This document shows positions 8,301 through 17,926 of a stretch of 64,000 nucleotides of DNA, one piece after another. The notes beneath the pieces are model-generated. The model ran no database searches and was not told the DNA's origin. It worked only from the letters and a program-made list of their open reading frames with translations. Source of the DNA: Bradyrhizobium sp. CSA112. Its GTDB lineage: Bacteria > Pseudomonadota > Alphaproteobacteria > Rhizobiales > Xanthobacteraceae. The stretch's first letter is position 1; each line of letters opens with the position of its first letter. The stretch lies in NCBI RefSeq assembly GCF_029051645.1, contig NZ_JAACFS010000027.1:44369-108368 (forward strand), read 5' to 3'. The position numbers were made by a program, and so were the translations under genes.

Positions 8301-11300
8301 ATTGCAGAAGGGCAAGTACGAGCTGCGGGTAGGGGACGCAGGCGCGATCAATTTTACCGACATCGACGCTGCGGAAGTCTTGAAGGCTGATCTGCGCAGC
8401 TATACGGCCGGGTCGGGCGGCAGCCTTACCTTGACCACGGGCTCGTCTCTCCAGATCGGGGGCGCGGCTTCGGCGCCCGCGGGCACCGTCCGTCTGGCGG
8501 AGACACTGTACTCCGAGCTCGGTTTCCGTTCGGTTCAGATCACCTCGCGCGGCGACATTACCATTGCGGACGGGGCCACCATCAGACAACTCCCGCGCAG
8601 CGTCGACGTGACGGATGCCGCCCGCTTCGAGTCGGCCACGTCGATTGCCGACATGGGCCCGCCTGTCGTGCTGCCGTTGTCGCAGCGCGCAGACCTCGCG
8701 CCGACGTCGCTCTCGCTCACGGGCCGCAATGTGACGATCGGGGCCGGGGCCACGGTTGCGACCGATGTCGGCGGCAGCATCACCCTTGCGGCTCACAGCA
8801 ATACGGCCGGCGGCGCGATCAAGATCGACGGCCGGCTGGAGGCGCTGGCCGGAAGGATCAGCGTCGCGGCAGCGTCAGGGACGGTCATTGTCGGCGGCAC
8901 AGCGGCGCTCGTGGCGAACGGCGTGCCGCGCATCGAAGCGAATGGCCGCGGACAGCGGGATGGCGTTGTGCTCGGCGGCGGCTCGGTGACCTTCGATACG
9001 GGTTCTATCGTTCTGGAATCGGGTTCGCTGATCGATGTCTCGGGCGCCAGCGGGGAGATCGACGTGCCTGCGGGCGGGACGCTCGGATCACAGCGGAACG
9101 TGCCGGTCACGCTTGCCAGCAACGGCGGCTCCATTTCGGTCAAGGGCCAGGGACTGATTGATGGAACATGGCGCGGGCAAGCCGGTGGCAGCGGCGCGCG
9201 CGGCGGTGCCGTATCGTTGTCCACCACGACGACGCCACTGATCCTGTCCGACAGCGCGGCTGCACAAGCCGGGTTGATCTTCCGCCCGTCCATCCTTCAA
9301 TCGTCGGGTTTCGCCGATCTCACTCTCAACGCAAGCGGCAGCTCCGTTCGGCTCGGCGGCGTCGACCTCACGATGAAGGGCTCGATCTCGATCGGCGGCG
9401 CGCTGGTCAATGGCAGCGGCGCTGATTCACGTCTGTCAGCATCGTACATTTCGCTGTACGGAACATCTGCCGCCGCCCCCGCGTCGAGCGGCAAGCTGAC
9501 ACTCGCCGCCACCGTGATCGACGTCAAGGAGGTGGCCATCCGCGGCTTCGCGCAGGCGGTCCTGGAAGCGACCGATATTCGGCTCACCCCCTACAGTGTG
9601 GGACAGCCGGCTTCGCTCGACATGGCCGGCGTTCTGGTCTTGAGGGCAGCTCAAATCTATCCGGCCTCGCAGACGAGCGCGACGATCAAGGCGAGCGAGA
9701 AGATCATCGTGCAGCAGAAAGGCGCCGCTGGTGTGGCGCTCTCGGCAGGCGGCTCCTTGACCCTGCAGGCTCCGGTGATTGAGCAGAGCGGCACCCTGCG
9801 TGCACCCTTTGGCCAGATTGTTCTGAAGGCCACCGACAAGTTGACCCTTGGCGCGGGCAGCGTCACCTCTGTGACCGGCGACGGTCTGATTCTGCCCTAC
9901 GGCAACCTCAGCAACAACGAGAACTGGACCCTGCCCACCGGTAGCGGCCTGCCGCCCATTATCACAAGCCCACCGGAGAAGCGCATCACGCTCGACGCCC
10001 CGAGTGTCGATCTTGTGGCCGGATCCGTTGTCGATATTCGCGGCGGCGGCGATCTCCATGTCTGGGAGCATGTGACGGGACCCGGCGGCTCGCATGACGT
10101 GCTGACGCGTCCGGGAATGTACGCGATCATGCCGGCGCTGGGCCCGGTGACGGCGATCGGTGAGCGCATCTGGCTCGCCGGCGACTGGTACACGCTTCTG
10201 CCGGCACGCTACGCGTTGCTGCCGGGCGCCTATGCCGTCCAGATGGTGAGCGGCTCACAAGGCGCGTCGCTTTCGGGGGCCGTGGGCTTGGCAGACGGCT
10301 CCGCGGTCATGACGGGCTATCGCGGCAATGCTCTCGACGGCAGTCACGATCAGTTGCCGTCGTCCTGGCGCGTGATGTCGGGCGACGTCGTCCGCAAGTA
10401 CAGCGAGTACAACGAAGCCTACGCCAATACGTTCTTTGCCTCCGACGCTTTCAAGCTGACGCAGTATCGCCTGACCGGAAAGGAGATCGTCACGCCAAGG
10501 CTGGCCATGGATGGCGGCGCGGTGGTGTTCAAGGCGACGCAGGAACTGATCCTGAACGGGCAATTGCGCTCGCAGGCGGTGGCCGGTGGCCGCGGTGGAT
10601 TGGTGGATATCGCGGCGGAGAAGATCGCGGTGGTCGGGGCGGAGCAGGATGCAGGGGCTCTGCGCACCGACGGCTATCTCGTGCTCGACGCCACCAGCCT
10701 GTCGAATTTTGGCGCCGGCAGTCTCTTGCTCGGCGGCACGCGCAGCGGCGATACACGCGGCTTGCGGGTGGACGTAGCTGCCAACGATATCATCGTGCGC
10801 AACAGCAGCAGCTCGGCGTTGACCGGGCCGGAGATCATCCTGGCCGCCAGCGAGACGATCGACATCGGCGCAGGCAGCGTCATCGCCGCGCGCGGTGAAG
10901 CGCCAAGCGGCGCGGGCGATCTCGTGGTGGCGCCGCAAGTGATCAGCGACAACGGCACGCCATCGCGGGACTGGGGCGCGCTGATCCGGCTGTCCAACGG
11001 TGATGCGGTGCGCGTGATCCGCGAGAACGTGGACCTTGCCGCCGGCGGCGTGGTCACGATCGGCGCGGGAGCAACGCTTGCGGGCGGCAAATCGCTGCTG
11101 ATCGACGCCACGCGCAACACCTATATGAGACCTGGCGCACAGCTTTCGGGCGCAACCTTGTCGGTCGCTTCCGGCCGCATCGGCTTTGGCGGCGGCAGCG
11201 GCCTGGTGCTTGATCAGGCGGCGTTGGCCATGCTGCGCAACACGCAGAATCTGGTCTTGCGCAGCTATACAAGCATCGACTTCCACAATGCCGTGGATTT

Positions 11301-14300
11301 GTCCGGCCTGCGTGCGGTGACCTTCGATGCTGCAGTTCTCGCCGGCTACGGCACGAATAGTATCGATGTCGTCGCCAACCGGCTGGTGCTGGAGAATTCG
11401 ACGAGCACCTTCAGCGAGCCGACAGGCGCCGGTCATGGCCGCTTGAATCTCGTCGCGGAGGAATTGGCTTTCGGTCAGGGCGCCAAGGCGCTGCGCGGAT
11501 TCGATACGGTGGTATTGACCGGCACGACGCGCATCGTCGGCGAAGGCAACGGCTCGCTCGATGCCGGCAATGCTGCAGTGACGTTGTTCACGCCGCTTCT
11601 CACCGGTCGTGGCGGCGCCGGGCAATCGCTGACGACGACTGGCGGGCTCACCGTCGCGGCGTATGGGACAACCGCACCGGCGCGTGACCAGGACAGCCTC
11701 GGCGCACGCTGGAGCTTGACCGGCGGTTCTGTCGTCTTCGGCGGGCGCGCCGATGCACTGGGCGGTGCTGTTGAGCTGACCGCCACGCATGGCGATGTGA
11801 TCCTGACGGAGGGCGCGCTGATCGATGTCGGCGGCTTCAGCAAGCAATTCTTCGATGTCGCGGAGTATACTGATGCAGGGCGCATCGCGCTGACCGCTTT
11901 CGGCGGCTCCGTGCGAATGCGTACGGGCGCTGTGCTCGACCTCGCCGCGCAGCCGGGCGGCGGCGGCGCGGGTTCGCTCGCCATCACATCGGATGGCAGC
12001 CAGTTGGTGCTCGACGGCACGATCAGGGCGCAGGCCGCGGCCGGCCAGCGTGGCGGCTCGTTCTCACTCGACGTCGCGCAACTGTCGAACTTCGCGGCGC
12101 TGAACCAGCGCCTGAACGAGGCGGGCTTCTCCAAGTCGCGCGGGTTTCGCATCCGCACCGGTGACATCACGGTGGACGGCACGACGGTGACTGAGTCGTT
12201 CACGTTGGCTGCAGACCACGGCCGCGTGACCATTGCCGGCGCGATCGATGCGCGCGCCCGCTACGGCGGCTCTATCGCCATCTATGGCGGCAATGGGCTC
12301 ACCATGACCAACACCGCCGTGCTGCGGGCTGGCGCCACCGACAGCGCGGATCACCTCGGCTCCGGCCGCGTGACGCTCGGCATCTCGGACGGCACGCTTG
12401 CGGTTCAGGGCGGCGTGATCGACGTGGCGGGCGGCGAGGGCGGCAAGGTTACCCTGCGTGCGCCGGTGATCGTGCAGCCGGGCGCTGACACCGTGAACGT
12501 TAGCTTCGCCGGCAGCATTGCCGGCGCGCGCGAGATCGTGCTCGAGGGCTTCAAGCGGTTTGATCTCGCCAGTCTTGCGAGCAACCCCAACTTTGTCGGG
12601 GTGAAGATCAACGGCAGTGGCCAGGCCGAGCTCGATCTCGCCGCCACGGCTGTCGGCAAGCTCAACGTGCTGGCCGATTACGGCGCCGGCACGCTGGTCG
12701 AGTTCGTGCGCGATTTCGACATCTCGGCCGCCTACGGCGCGCTCGGCGGCCTGGCGAGCCAGTCGAATTTCCACGCCCGTCCCGGTATGCAGCTCAATTA
12801 CGCCGGCGACATCGTGCTCAAGTCGAACTGGAATCTCGGCGCCGGCATCGTCGATGAAGCGGGCGCGCGTGCTGCCGGAGTCATGGGCTTCGATGCCATC
12901 CTCAATAAATCCTATTTGGTGGCAGGCCGCAAAGCTGACCTGCTCACCAATCACACGACGATGGTCTACCGCACCCAGGGCAGCATCTTCGGCGAACCGG
13001 GTGTGCTTTCGCTGCGCGCCGGCGGCGATCTCGTGCTCGAAGGCAGCATCACCGACGGCTTCTTCCAGTTCGCCGATCCACTCGACAAGGATTATCTCGC
13101 CAAGGCGAACTGGATCAAAGCCAACTACACGTTGCTGCTCAACGGCGGCTTCAACAGCGGCGGCGGCAATACCGCGCTGCTGAGCTGGAGCGACTACCTA
13201 AGAACTAACGCGAACCTGCCGCCGGCCTTTCTCGCATTGGGCTTTGGGTTAAATACCTCCGACTATTACATTCATAGCCGGGAGGAAATCTTTGCCGCGC
13301 AACTCAACATCCCATACAGCGCCGCTGCAAATTCGCCCGCGGCCAGGGGAACACTGCCGGGCAACGCCGGCGATCCCCTGCGTTACGCGGAACTGTTCCC
13401 GGCCGTCACCAAACCCGGCGGCGAGGCGCTCGCGCCGGCCTCCTGGAGCTACGCGCTGATTGCGGGCGCAGCGCCGTCCCTGCAAAGCGCCAGTCCGATG
13501 CAGCGCTCGGCCGGCGCGGCCGGCAGCATCGTTCTGAAGGAGCAGGCGAGCTTTAGCTACACGCTCAATCCATCCGATATCGTCGGCACGATACGGGTCG
13601 ATGTTGTCCCGGCCTTCAGCACAATATTGGACCCGCCAGCGCCGTCGCCGGCGAACGACTGGGACAACGACACCAAGCTGCTCACGGATTGGCTTAGCTG
13701 GATGCTGGAGCCGAACCGCTACGCCGGTCTTTGGAACGGGGGCAGTCTTCGCAGCGACGGGACCGTCGCCCTCGTACTGGGTTCGGCAAGCATCAAGGAT
13801 CAAGAAGAGCCCAAGCTCCCGGCGAATTCGGGCAGCGTAGGGCTCCGCAGCCTGTGGGAAGCGTTTTCAGCCGGCCGTGGCCTGAAGGCATATAATGCGA
13901 GCTCCCCGAGCCTTTCGGCGGACTACAAGATCTACGAGGGTGGTACGGGTGGCTACCATATCGTCATGCCGCTTTCGACCTTGCAATTGTTCTTCAGCGA
14001 GAAGATCGCCTGCTCCGCTTGCGCGGCCAATCGCGCCACCATCCTCTCGACCTACACATTGCCAAGCTCGGGCAGCGCGGGCAGGCCGGCGACGCAACAC
14101 ATCACCACACGGCCGACGACCCTCGTGCGCAGCGGCACGGGCGATGTAAGCCTGGCCGCCAATGGCGATGTCCGGCTCGACGGCCAGGCTTCGATCTATT
14201 CGGCCGGGCGCCGGGATCTTGCGGTCTATAATGACTTCACGACCGCGCCAGCGAATGCCGTCTACGGCGTTGGTGGTGGTCATGTCGACGTCACGGCGGG

Positions 14301-16965
14301 CGGTAATATCAGCGTCAAGCTTCCGGAAGACCGCACGCAGATGCAGCATTATGTGGAATGGCTGCAACGACAGGGCACGGCGGGCAAGGACGGTGTATTC
14401 AGCCCCACCGAGCAAAGCTCCTGGTGGGTGGATTATGCCAATTTCCAGCGCGGCATCGGTGCGCTCGGCGGCGGCAATGTCGCAATCAGCGCCGGCGGCG
14501 ATCTCGACAATCTGACGGTGGCGCTGCCGACCAACGGGCGCGTGCGCGGCGGGCGAACCGCCGACGAGCGCAAGCTCCTCGAAATGCGCAATGGCGGCGC
14601 CATGACGGTTACGGCCGGCGGCAGCGTCCGCGCCGGCTACTATCACATCGGTCGCGGCGCCGGCACGATCGAGGCCGGCAATTTTGCGGTCGGCCGCATC
14701 GTCATCCGCAATGATAGGGGCAGCTATGTGAGCGCCTATCCGATCGCGCCCATCCTGTCCCTGGGCGACGCCACATTGGACGTGAGCACCGCCGGCGACC
14801 TCCTCTTGCAGACGGTGCTCGACCCCCTGCTCCTCGGCAAGGGCGTGCCTAATGAGAAATCTTACATGAGCGGCCTGACGGACCGCTCGGCGCTGAGCCT
14901 CACCTCGGTCGGCGGCGACGTCACCCTGGTCGGCCAGACGAAGTATCTGTCAAAGGATCTCACCTATGTCACCGACCGGGAGGACCGGAGCTACGAAAAA
15001 GTCAATGACTATGCCGCCAATCTCTATCCGTCGAAGACGCTTATCACGGCCCTGAATGGATCGGTGCAAAACCGCGCCGTCATGAACGTGATGCCCGGTA
15101 CCAATCCGGAGTTGCGCATCCTTGCGGGCAACGACGTCATGCCGGGCTCGATTGTGATGGGGCGGGGGGTGCTTGACCTGATGCCCTCGCCGTTCATGCC
15201 GAAGGCCGCCACCGGCTCGGGTAACGAGGTCAATCTCGGCGCCGTCCTTTTTAGCGACATCATCGGCCCCAGCGTGGACGATTATGAGCCGAGCCGCATC
15301 TATGCGCGGGAGGGCACGATCTTCATCGGCGACGTATATGCGAATGAGCAGACCTGGTTCCGGGCCGGCAAGGATATCCGCGATATCAACTATCGCTTGC
15401 GTAACCTGCATGCGACGGACGTCTCGTTGCTCGAAGCCGGCAACGACATCATCGGCGGCACCAGGCAGATCGGCTCGGTTCTGGGCGGCACGCGCTATGG
15501 CGGGCAGGTTGAAATATTGGGGCCGGGCGCGCTCGTGCTCTCGGCGGGACGCGATGTCTACGGCACCGATCTTGTGATCTACAGCCGTGGAAATCAGAGC
15601 TACGACGCGAACAACCGCGTCATTCCCGGCACCAGGATCGCGGGTCTTCCCGACCAGGGCGCATCGATCACCGTGATGGCAGGGTTGAAGGGCAAGCAGC
15701 CGTCCTACGAGGCCTTCATGACCGCCTATCTCGATCCGGCGAATGTCGCGGCCATGCCGGACTATCTCAAGACGACGCTGCCCGATGGCACGGTGGTGCC
15801 ACTCTATCTCACCGACGCCTTCGAGACCCGCAAGAGCGGTAACGTAAAGTCGATGCGCAACGGCCTCGTCTCCTTCGTTGAGGAGATGACCGGCGAAAAG
15901 CTGTCGCCACTCGACGCCTGGACGCGGTTCAAGACGCTGCCGCAATTCACGCAAGAGCGCTTCCTGCGCCAGGTCTACATGCAAGAGCTGCGCGAGGCGG
16001 GGTCGGACCAGAAATCGCCCGGCGAAGACGGTCAGCCACGCAATGTCGGCTATAACCGTGGCTATGCAGCGATCGAAAAGCTGTTCCCCGGCCAGGACTG
16101 GAAGGGCGACGTCACGATGGGCAATGCGCTGTTCCGCACCATGGCGGGTGGCGACATCGAGGTGCTGACGCCGGGTGGCGGTTTGCAGGTTGCAGCGTTG
16201 GGTACGGACCCAGGTGCGGGCTACGGCCTGGTCACCCTCGGTTATGGCGACATCAACATCTTTGCCCGCAACAACGTCGTTGTGAACCGCTCGCGCATCC
16301 TGACTTTCGCCGGCGGCGACGAGACGATCTGGTCGACCTTGGGGGACATAGATGCCGGACGCGGCGCCAAGACGACGCGTGTGCCGTCGGCGCCGGAGAT
16401 CCAGACCGACGCCGATACGGTGACGAAGGTGCTGGAGAAGGCCGACATCTCCGGCAGCGGCATCGGCACGATCGTCGGCTTCACCGGCGTCGAGGAGGGT
16501 GACGTCCATCTGATCGCGCCGCAGGGCACCGTCAATGCCGGCGATGCTGGCGTACGGGTCAGCGGCAATCTCAATATTGCGGCCCTCTTTGTGCTGAATG
16601 CGAACAATTTCCAGGTCTCAGGTGAAGTCAAAGGTTTGCCGGCGAAGGAGAGTTCGATCACTCCCTTGAAGCTCGAGGGCGGCGACGCCAGCCAGAAGGC
16701 GGCTACCGACGCGGCGAAGGATGTAACGCAATCCGGTGCAGGCCAGCAGGCTTCCATCATCATCGTCGAGGTGCTCGGCTTCGGCGGCGGCGGTGGCGAC
16801 GCTCCGGTCAATCAAGACGAGCAGCAGGAGCGGCGAGGCGGTGTGAATGAGCAACGGACTCAAAATCCGGACAGCGCCTACCAGGTTCTAGGCGCTGGAC
16901 AAATGACGGCGGACGAGGCCAGGCAGGTGATAGCCGAGCGCCGTCGCGTTTCCGGACAGCGATGA
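5326..16965 (+). CDS. Giant filamentous-haemagglutinin-family surface protein 1 (3879 aa)
   Basis: The ATG at 5326 is chosen over a TTG eight codons upstream. The N-terminus is a long signal region (about 45 residues, to YGRPLGGN) followed by Ala/Gln-rich helices. Residues 105 to 240 are the conserved TPS/filamentous-haemagglutinin N-terminal domain (GANLPTEAKNGG, QKAILTWKEFNVG, NWIALNRV, then GQVYVINRNGIVFGGASQVN). The body is Gly/Ser/Thr/Val-rich with many short L-D-V-S-G-G and I-D-V-S-G units, as expected of a long right-handed beta-helix. A conserved C-terminal region (about 3320 to 3760: YEAFMTAYLDPANV, VYMQELREAG, IEVLTPGGG, GDIDAGRGAKT) resembles the domain called DUF3739. The tail has IIIVEVLGFGGG. 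Two cysteine pairs occur near residues 452 to 459 and 2895. It is probably an exported adhesin or matrix protein under FecIR-type control. Confidence 0.88.
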   Translation: MSHNPSSARTRLFLHRALLASVSMAALLAGPQAYGRPLGGNTPMPSQAAQSASQEASRAAQQAANSLRRATQSIQAMQAAQQAARNLARTAPSTVQNGLQTGGLVVMPNATPGATNGGAGLWRGANLPTEAKNGGRTQVTVKQNQQKAILTWKEFNVGRETDLYFDQRAGGADAKNWIALNRVDPSAAPSQILGSIKAEGQVYVINRNGIVFGGASQVNVHTLVASSLSLSNAQFMAGINKELYVFNDGSGNGIIAMPQFGYLGQQKPVDGKAITDPAQIPRTVIGDASGDVRVEGGAQITTASGGKAMLFAPRVVNSGQILAPDGQVIMAAGEQIYLRTSTAWPDPVTSKSTFRGLDVAASSPMPWMFSYAQGALENDDFSRDVKNIVFAEMETRAASIGYRVVNNGIVQADHGNITLTARDVFQNGALLASTALNNRDGSIRLQGFGQGMGCYSSSFCDPSAGILWYWRTGTVTLAPGSVTAVMPDLSDTSEIELTSTGTRYRPGRVELRGNLINIEREANVIAPAGTISAVASTDGWATDEPISGEKKHDGSRIHIGEDAYLSVAGLQDILIAMERNVVEAELRINELRDSPLFKDSWLRGQKIYVDRRASGTFSDGLMSGVRWLTDENGNYIPGAWQGTPLADVSAWVGVGKTNVAELSTQGGSITLKSAGSLITRPGSLLDVSGGSVRYTDGWIKTTRLIGADGRIYDIGQARPDQAYVAFAGGFTRSHDRWDITETWTSPLGRTGGRYERGYTEGRKAGSIQFYAAQGVVLEGSYWGGTVVGERQAASGKLAQAGTLAFGDNGDDAKQWLLGNLIISNSPVQLPADFSATTPLTSFWYSGTSDPSTNDDSFLRRTTYLDPDALGAAGFGKIDLYVSKSFTLEKGTALELAPGSSFTVQANTVNAYTQDFRVDGVIRAAGGSVKLNLAENVYFGSGAAIDVSGQWVNQRTDAATLSAPVIGGGSIEVMNARFEPGAILDVSGGGWYRLQKGKYELRVGDAGAINFTDIDAAEVLKADLRSYTAGSGGSLTLTTGSSLQIGGAASAPAGTVRLAETLYSELGFRSVQITSRGDITIADGATIRQLPRSVDVTDAARFESATSIADMGPPVVLPLSQRADLAPTSLSLTGRNVTIGAGATVATDVGGSITLAAHSNTAGGAIKIDGRLEALAGRISVAAASGTVIVGGTAALVANGVPRIEANGRGQRDGVVLGGGSVTFDTGSIVLESGSLIDVSGASGEIDVPAGGTLGSQRNVPVTLASNGGSISVKGQGLIDGTWRGQAGGSGARGGAVSLSTTTTPLILSDSAAAQAGLIFRPSILQSSGFADLTLNASGSSVRLGGVDLTMKGSISIGGALVNGSGADSRLSASYISLYGTSAAAPASSGKLTLAATVIDVKEVAIRGFAQAVLEATDIRLTPYSVGQPASLDMAGVLVLRAAQIYPASQTSATIKASEKIIVQQKGAAGVALSAGGSLTLQAPVIEQSGTLRAPFGQIVLKATDKLTLGAGSVTSVTGDGLILPYGNLSNNENWTLPTGSGLPPIITSPPEKRITLDAPSVDLVAGSVVDIRGGGDLHVWEHVTGPGGSHDVLTRPGMYAIMPALGPVTAIGERIWLAGDWYTLLPARYALLPGAYAVQMVSGSQGASLSGAVGLADGSAVMTGYRGNALDGSHDQLPSSWRVMSGDVVRKYSEYNEAYANTFFASDAFKLTQYRLTGKEIVTPRLAMDGGAVVFKATQELILNGQLRSQAVAGGRGGLVDIAAEKIAVVGAEQDAGALRTDGYLVLDATSLSNFGAGSLLLGGTRSGDTRGLRVDVAANDIIVRNSSSSALTGPEIILAASETIDIGAGSVIAARGEAPSGAGDLVVAPQVISDNGTPSRDWGALIRLSNGDAVRVIRENVDLAAGGVVTIGAGATLAGGKSLLIDATRNTYMRPGAQLSGATLSVASGRIGFGGGSGLVLDQAALAMLRNTQNLVLRSYTSIDFHNAVDLSGLRAVTFDAAVLAGYGTNSIDVVANRLVLENSTSTFSEPTGAGHGRLNLVAEELAFGQGAKALRGFDTVVLTGTTRIVGEGNGSLDAGNAAVTLFTPLLTGRGGAGQSLTTTGGLTVAAYGTTAPARDQDSLGARWSLTGGSVVFGGRADALGGAVELTATHGDVILTEGALIDVGGFSKQFFDVAEYTDAGRIALTAFGGSVRMRTGAVLDLAAQPGGGGAGSLAITSDGSQLVLDGTIRAQAAAGQRGGSFSLDVAQLSNFAALNQRLNEAGFSKSRGFRIRTGDITVDGTTVTESFTLAADHGRVTIAGAIDARARYGGSIAIYGGNGLTMTNTAVLRAGATDSADHLGSGRVTLGISDGTLAVQGGVIDVAGGEGGKVTLRAPVIVQPGADTVNVSFAGSIAGAREIVLEGFKRFDLASLASNPNFVGVKINGSGQAELDLAATAVGKLNVLADYGAGTLVEFVRDFDISAAYGALGGLASQSNFHARPGMQLNYAGDIVLKSNWNLGAGIVDEAGARAAGVMGFDAILNKSYLVAGRKADLLTNHTTMVYRTQGSIFGEPGVLSLRAGGDLVLEGSITDGFFQFADPLDKDYLAKANWIKANYTLLLNGGFNSGGGNTALLSWSDYLRTNANLPPAFLALGFGLNTSDYYIHSREEIFAAQLNIPYSAAANSPAARGTLPGNAGDPLRYAELFPAVTKPGGEALAPASWSYALIAGAAPSLQSASPMQRSAGAAGSIVLKEQASFSYTLNPSDIVGTIRVDVVPAFSTILDPPAPSPANDWDNDTKLLTDWLSWMLEPNRYAGLWNGGSLRSDGTVALVLGSASIKDQEEPKLPANSGSVGLRSLWEAFSAGRGLKAYNASSPSLSADYKIYEGGTGGYHIVMPLSTLQLFFSEKIACSACAANRATILSTYTLPSSGSAGRPATQHITTRPTTLVRSGTGDVSLAANGDVRLDGQASIYSAGRRDLAVYNDFTTAPANAVYGVGGGHVDVTAGGNISVKLPEDRTQMQHYVEWLQRQGTAGKDGVFSPTEQSSWWVDYANFQRGIGALGGGNVAISAGGDLDNLTVALPTNGRVRGGRTADERKLLEMRNGGAMTVTAGGSVRAGYYHIGRGAGTIEAGNFAVGRIVIRNDRGSYVSAYPIAPILSLGDATLDVSTAGDLLLQTVLDPLLLGKGVPNEKSYMSGLTDRSALSLTSVGGDVTLVGQTKYLSKDLTYVTDREDRSYEKVNDYAANLYPSKTLITALNGSVQNRAVMNVMPGTNPELRILAGNDVMPGSIVMGRGVLDLMPSPFMPKAATGSGNEVNLGAVLFSDIIGPSVDDYEPSRIYAREGTIFIGDVYANEQTWFRAGKDIRDINYRLRNLHATDVSLLEAGNDIIGGTRQIGSVLGGTRYGGQVEILGPGALVLSAGRDVYGTDLVIYSRGNQSYDANNRVIPGTRIAGLPDQGASITVMAGLKGKQPSYEAFMTAYLDPANVAAMPDYLKTTLPDGTVVPLYLTDAFETRKSGNVKSMRNGLVSFVEEMTGEKLSPLDAWTRFKTLPQFTQERFLRQVYMQELREAGSDQKSPGEDGQPRNVGYNRGYAAIEKLFPGQDWKGDVTMGNALFRTMAGGDIEVLTPGGGLQVAALGTDPGAGYGLVTLGYGDINIFARNNVVVNRSRILTFAGGDETIWSTLGDIDAGRGAKTTRVPSAPEIQTDADTVTKVLEKADISGSGIGTIVGFTGVEEGDVHLIAPQGTVNAGDAGVRVSGNLNIAALFVLNANNFQVSGEVKGLPAKESSITPLKLEGGDASQKAATDAAKDVTQSGAGQQASIIIVEVLGFGGGGGDAPVNQDEQQERRGGVNEQRTQNPDSAYQVLGAGQMTADEARQVIAERRRVSGQR

Positions 16966-17104
16966 GGCGCGAAAGAAAGCCAGAATTGCTTTCGCGCGTC
17001 GAAAGAAGGGAGAACGCGTTGGTTCTATCGCTATAACGCAGCTCAACTCTGGCGTGCAGGCGCCGCGTCCTGGATGTCGCATTTGCTCGCCGCAATCGAG
17101 ATCG

Positions 17105-17130
17105 CGGCGTGTCGTGAAACTGTAATATCG
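17105..17130 (+). promoter_or_regulatory. Candidate shared promoter/operator element before second STN gene
   Basis: This reads CGGCGTG, CGTGAAAC, TGTAATATCG and aligns with 2780 to 2804 upstream of the first STN gene, allowing a two-base shift on each side of CGTGAA. It ends 82 bases before the GTG start; the first copy ends 60 bases before its start. The surrounding bases are not otherwise alike, which argues for a functional site. Which sigma factor uses it is unknown. Confidence 0.4.
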
Positions 17131-17212
17131 TGTCTTTAACGTCCGCCGCATTCGTCGGCGTTGGGATGCATGTGCCGGCGTTCAACTTGGATCGTCAGCG
17201 GCCAGACTGTCG

Positions 17213-17926
17213 GTGCAATTCCGAAGCTATTACTTGAGTCAGGCGTATGCGCTCATCGCCGCGCAGACCCGGAGCAGTTGGTTGTGCCGTGCGTCGGCTT
17301 TCGGTCTTGGGTTGGTATTAGCCATCAGTACAGCGTTCGCACAGGATGGCCGGACCGACTTCGACATTCCGGCGCAGCCTTTGGCGAGCGCTCTCGTTCA
17401 GTTTGCAGACAAAACCGGCATGGCCGCATTAATCGATGGTGAACTGGCGAGTGGGCTGCAATCCTCTCCGGTCAAGGGCCAAGTATCACCGCCGAATGCC
17501 TTACGCATTCTGCTCGCTGGAACAGGTCTTTCGATTCGTTACGCCGGGGCCAATGCCTTTACCGTGGGCATCGCGACGCCGAAGGAAAGGGCGGCGCGTC
17601 CACGCGATGGGCGTAGCGCCGATTATGGCGTCTATTTTTCGCAGGTACAAAGCATTCTCGAACGCACGCTCTGCCGCAACGATGACATTCGTCTGGGCCA
17701 AAATCGTGCGGCGTTTCAGATCTGGGTCGGAGACAGCGGCGCCGTTCAAGCGCTGCATTTTCTGGGTTCGACGGGGGACGAAACCCGGGATGCGATGATC
17801 ACAGGCGCGCTGATGAAAGCCAGTGTCGCGCCGCCGCCACACGACTTGCCGCAGCCGCTCACTGTCATCCTGCAACCGAAGACATCAGGTCGAAGTTGCG
17901 CCGAATCGTCCGGTCAGCATCCATGA
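17213..17926 (+). CDS. Stand-alone STN-domain protein with TonB-C-like module (cassette 2)
   Basis: A 237-residue paralogue of the cassette 1 STN protein, also with a GTG start. The signal peptide is at about 25 to 43, ending TAFAQD. Residues 48 to 119 are the STN domain (FDIPAQPLASALVQFADKTG, V-K-G-Q-V, ALRILLAGTGLSIRY, AFTVG). Residues 138 to 222 are the TonB-C-like module (YFSQVQSILERTLC, AFQIWVGDSGAVQALHFL, PPPHDLPQPLTV). As in cassette 1, no outer-membrane barrel is attached. Its last codons overlap the sigma start as ATGA, tighter than the 20-base gap of cassette 1. The low identity between the two STN proteins outside key motifs suggests an old duplication with separate signals. The role as periplasmic signal relay to FecR is inferred. 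Confidence 0.8.
   Translation: MQFRSYYLSQAYALIAAQTRSSWLCRASAFGLGLVLAISTAFAQDGRTDFDIPAQPLASALVQFADKTGMAALIDGELASGLQSSPVKGQVSPPNALRILLAGTGLSIRYAGANAFTVGIATPKERAARPRDGRSADYGVYFSQVQSILERTLCRNDDIRLGQNRAAFQIWVGDSGAVQALHFLGSTGDETRDAMITGALMKASVAPPPHDLPQPLTVILQPKTSGRSCAESSGQHP

Noticed and set aside
10255..11847. Long minus-strand frame (530 codons) inside giant gene 1
   Set aside because: It is antisense to a continuous well-formed coding frame, is Arg/His/Ala-rich with no domain, and similar frames occur throughout both giant genes. GC-rich coding DNA with this codon bias produces such shadows.
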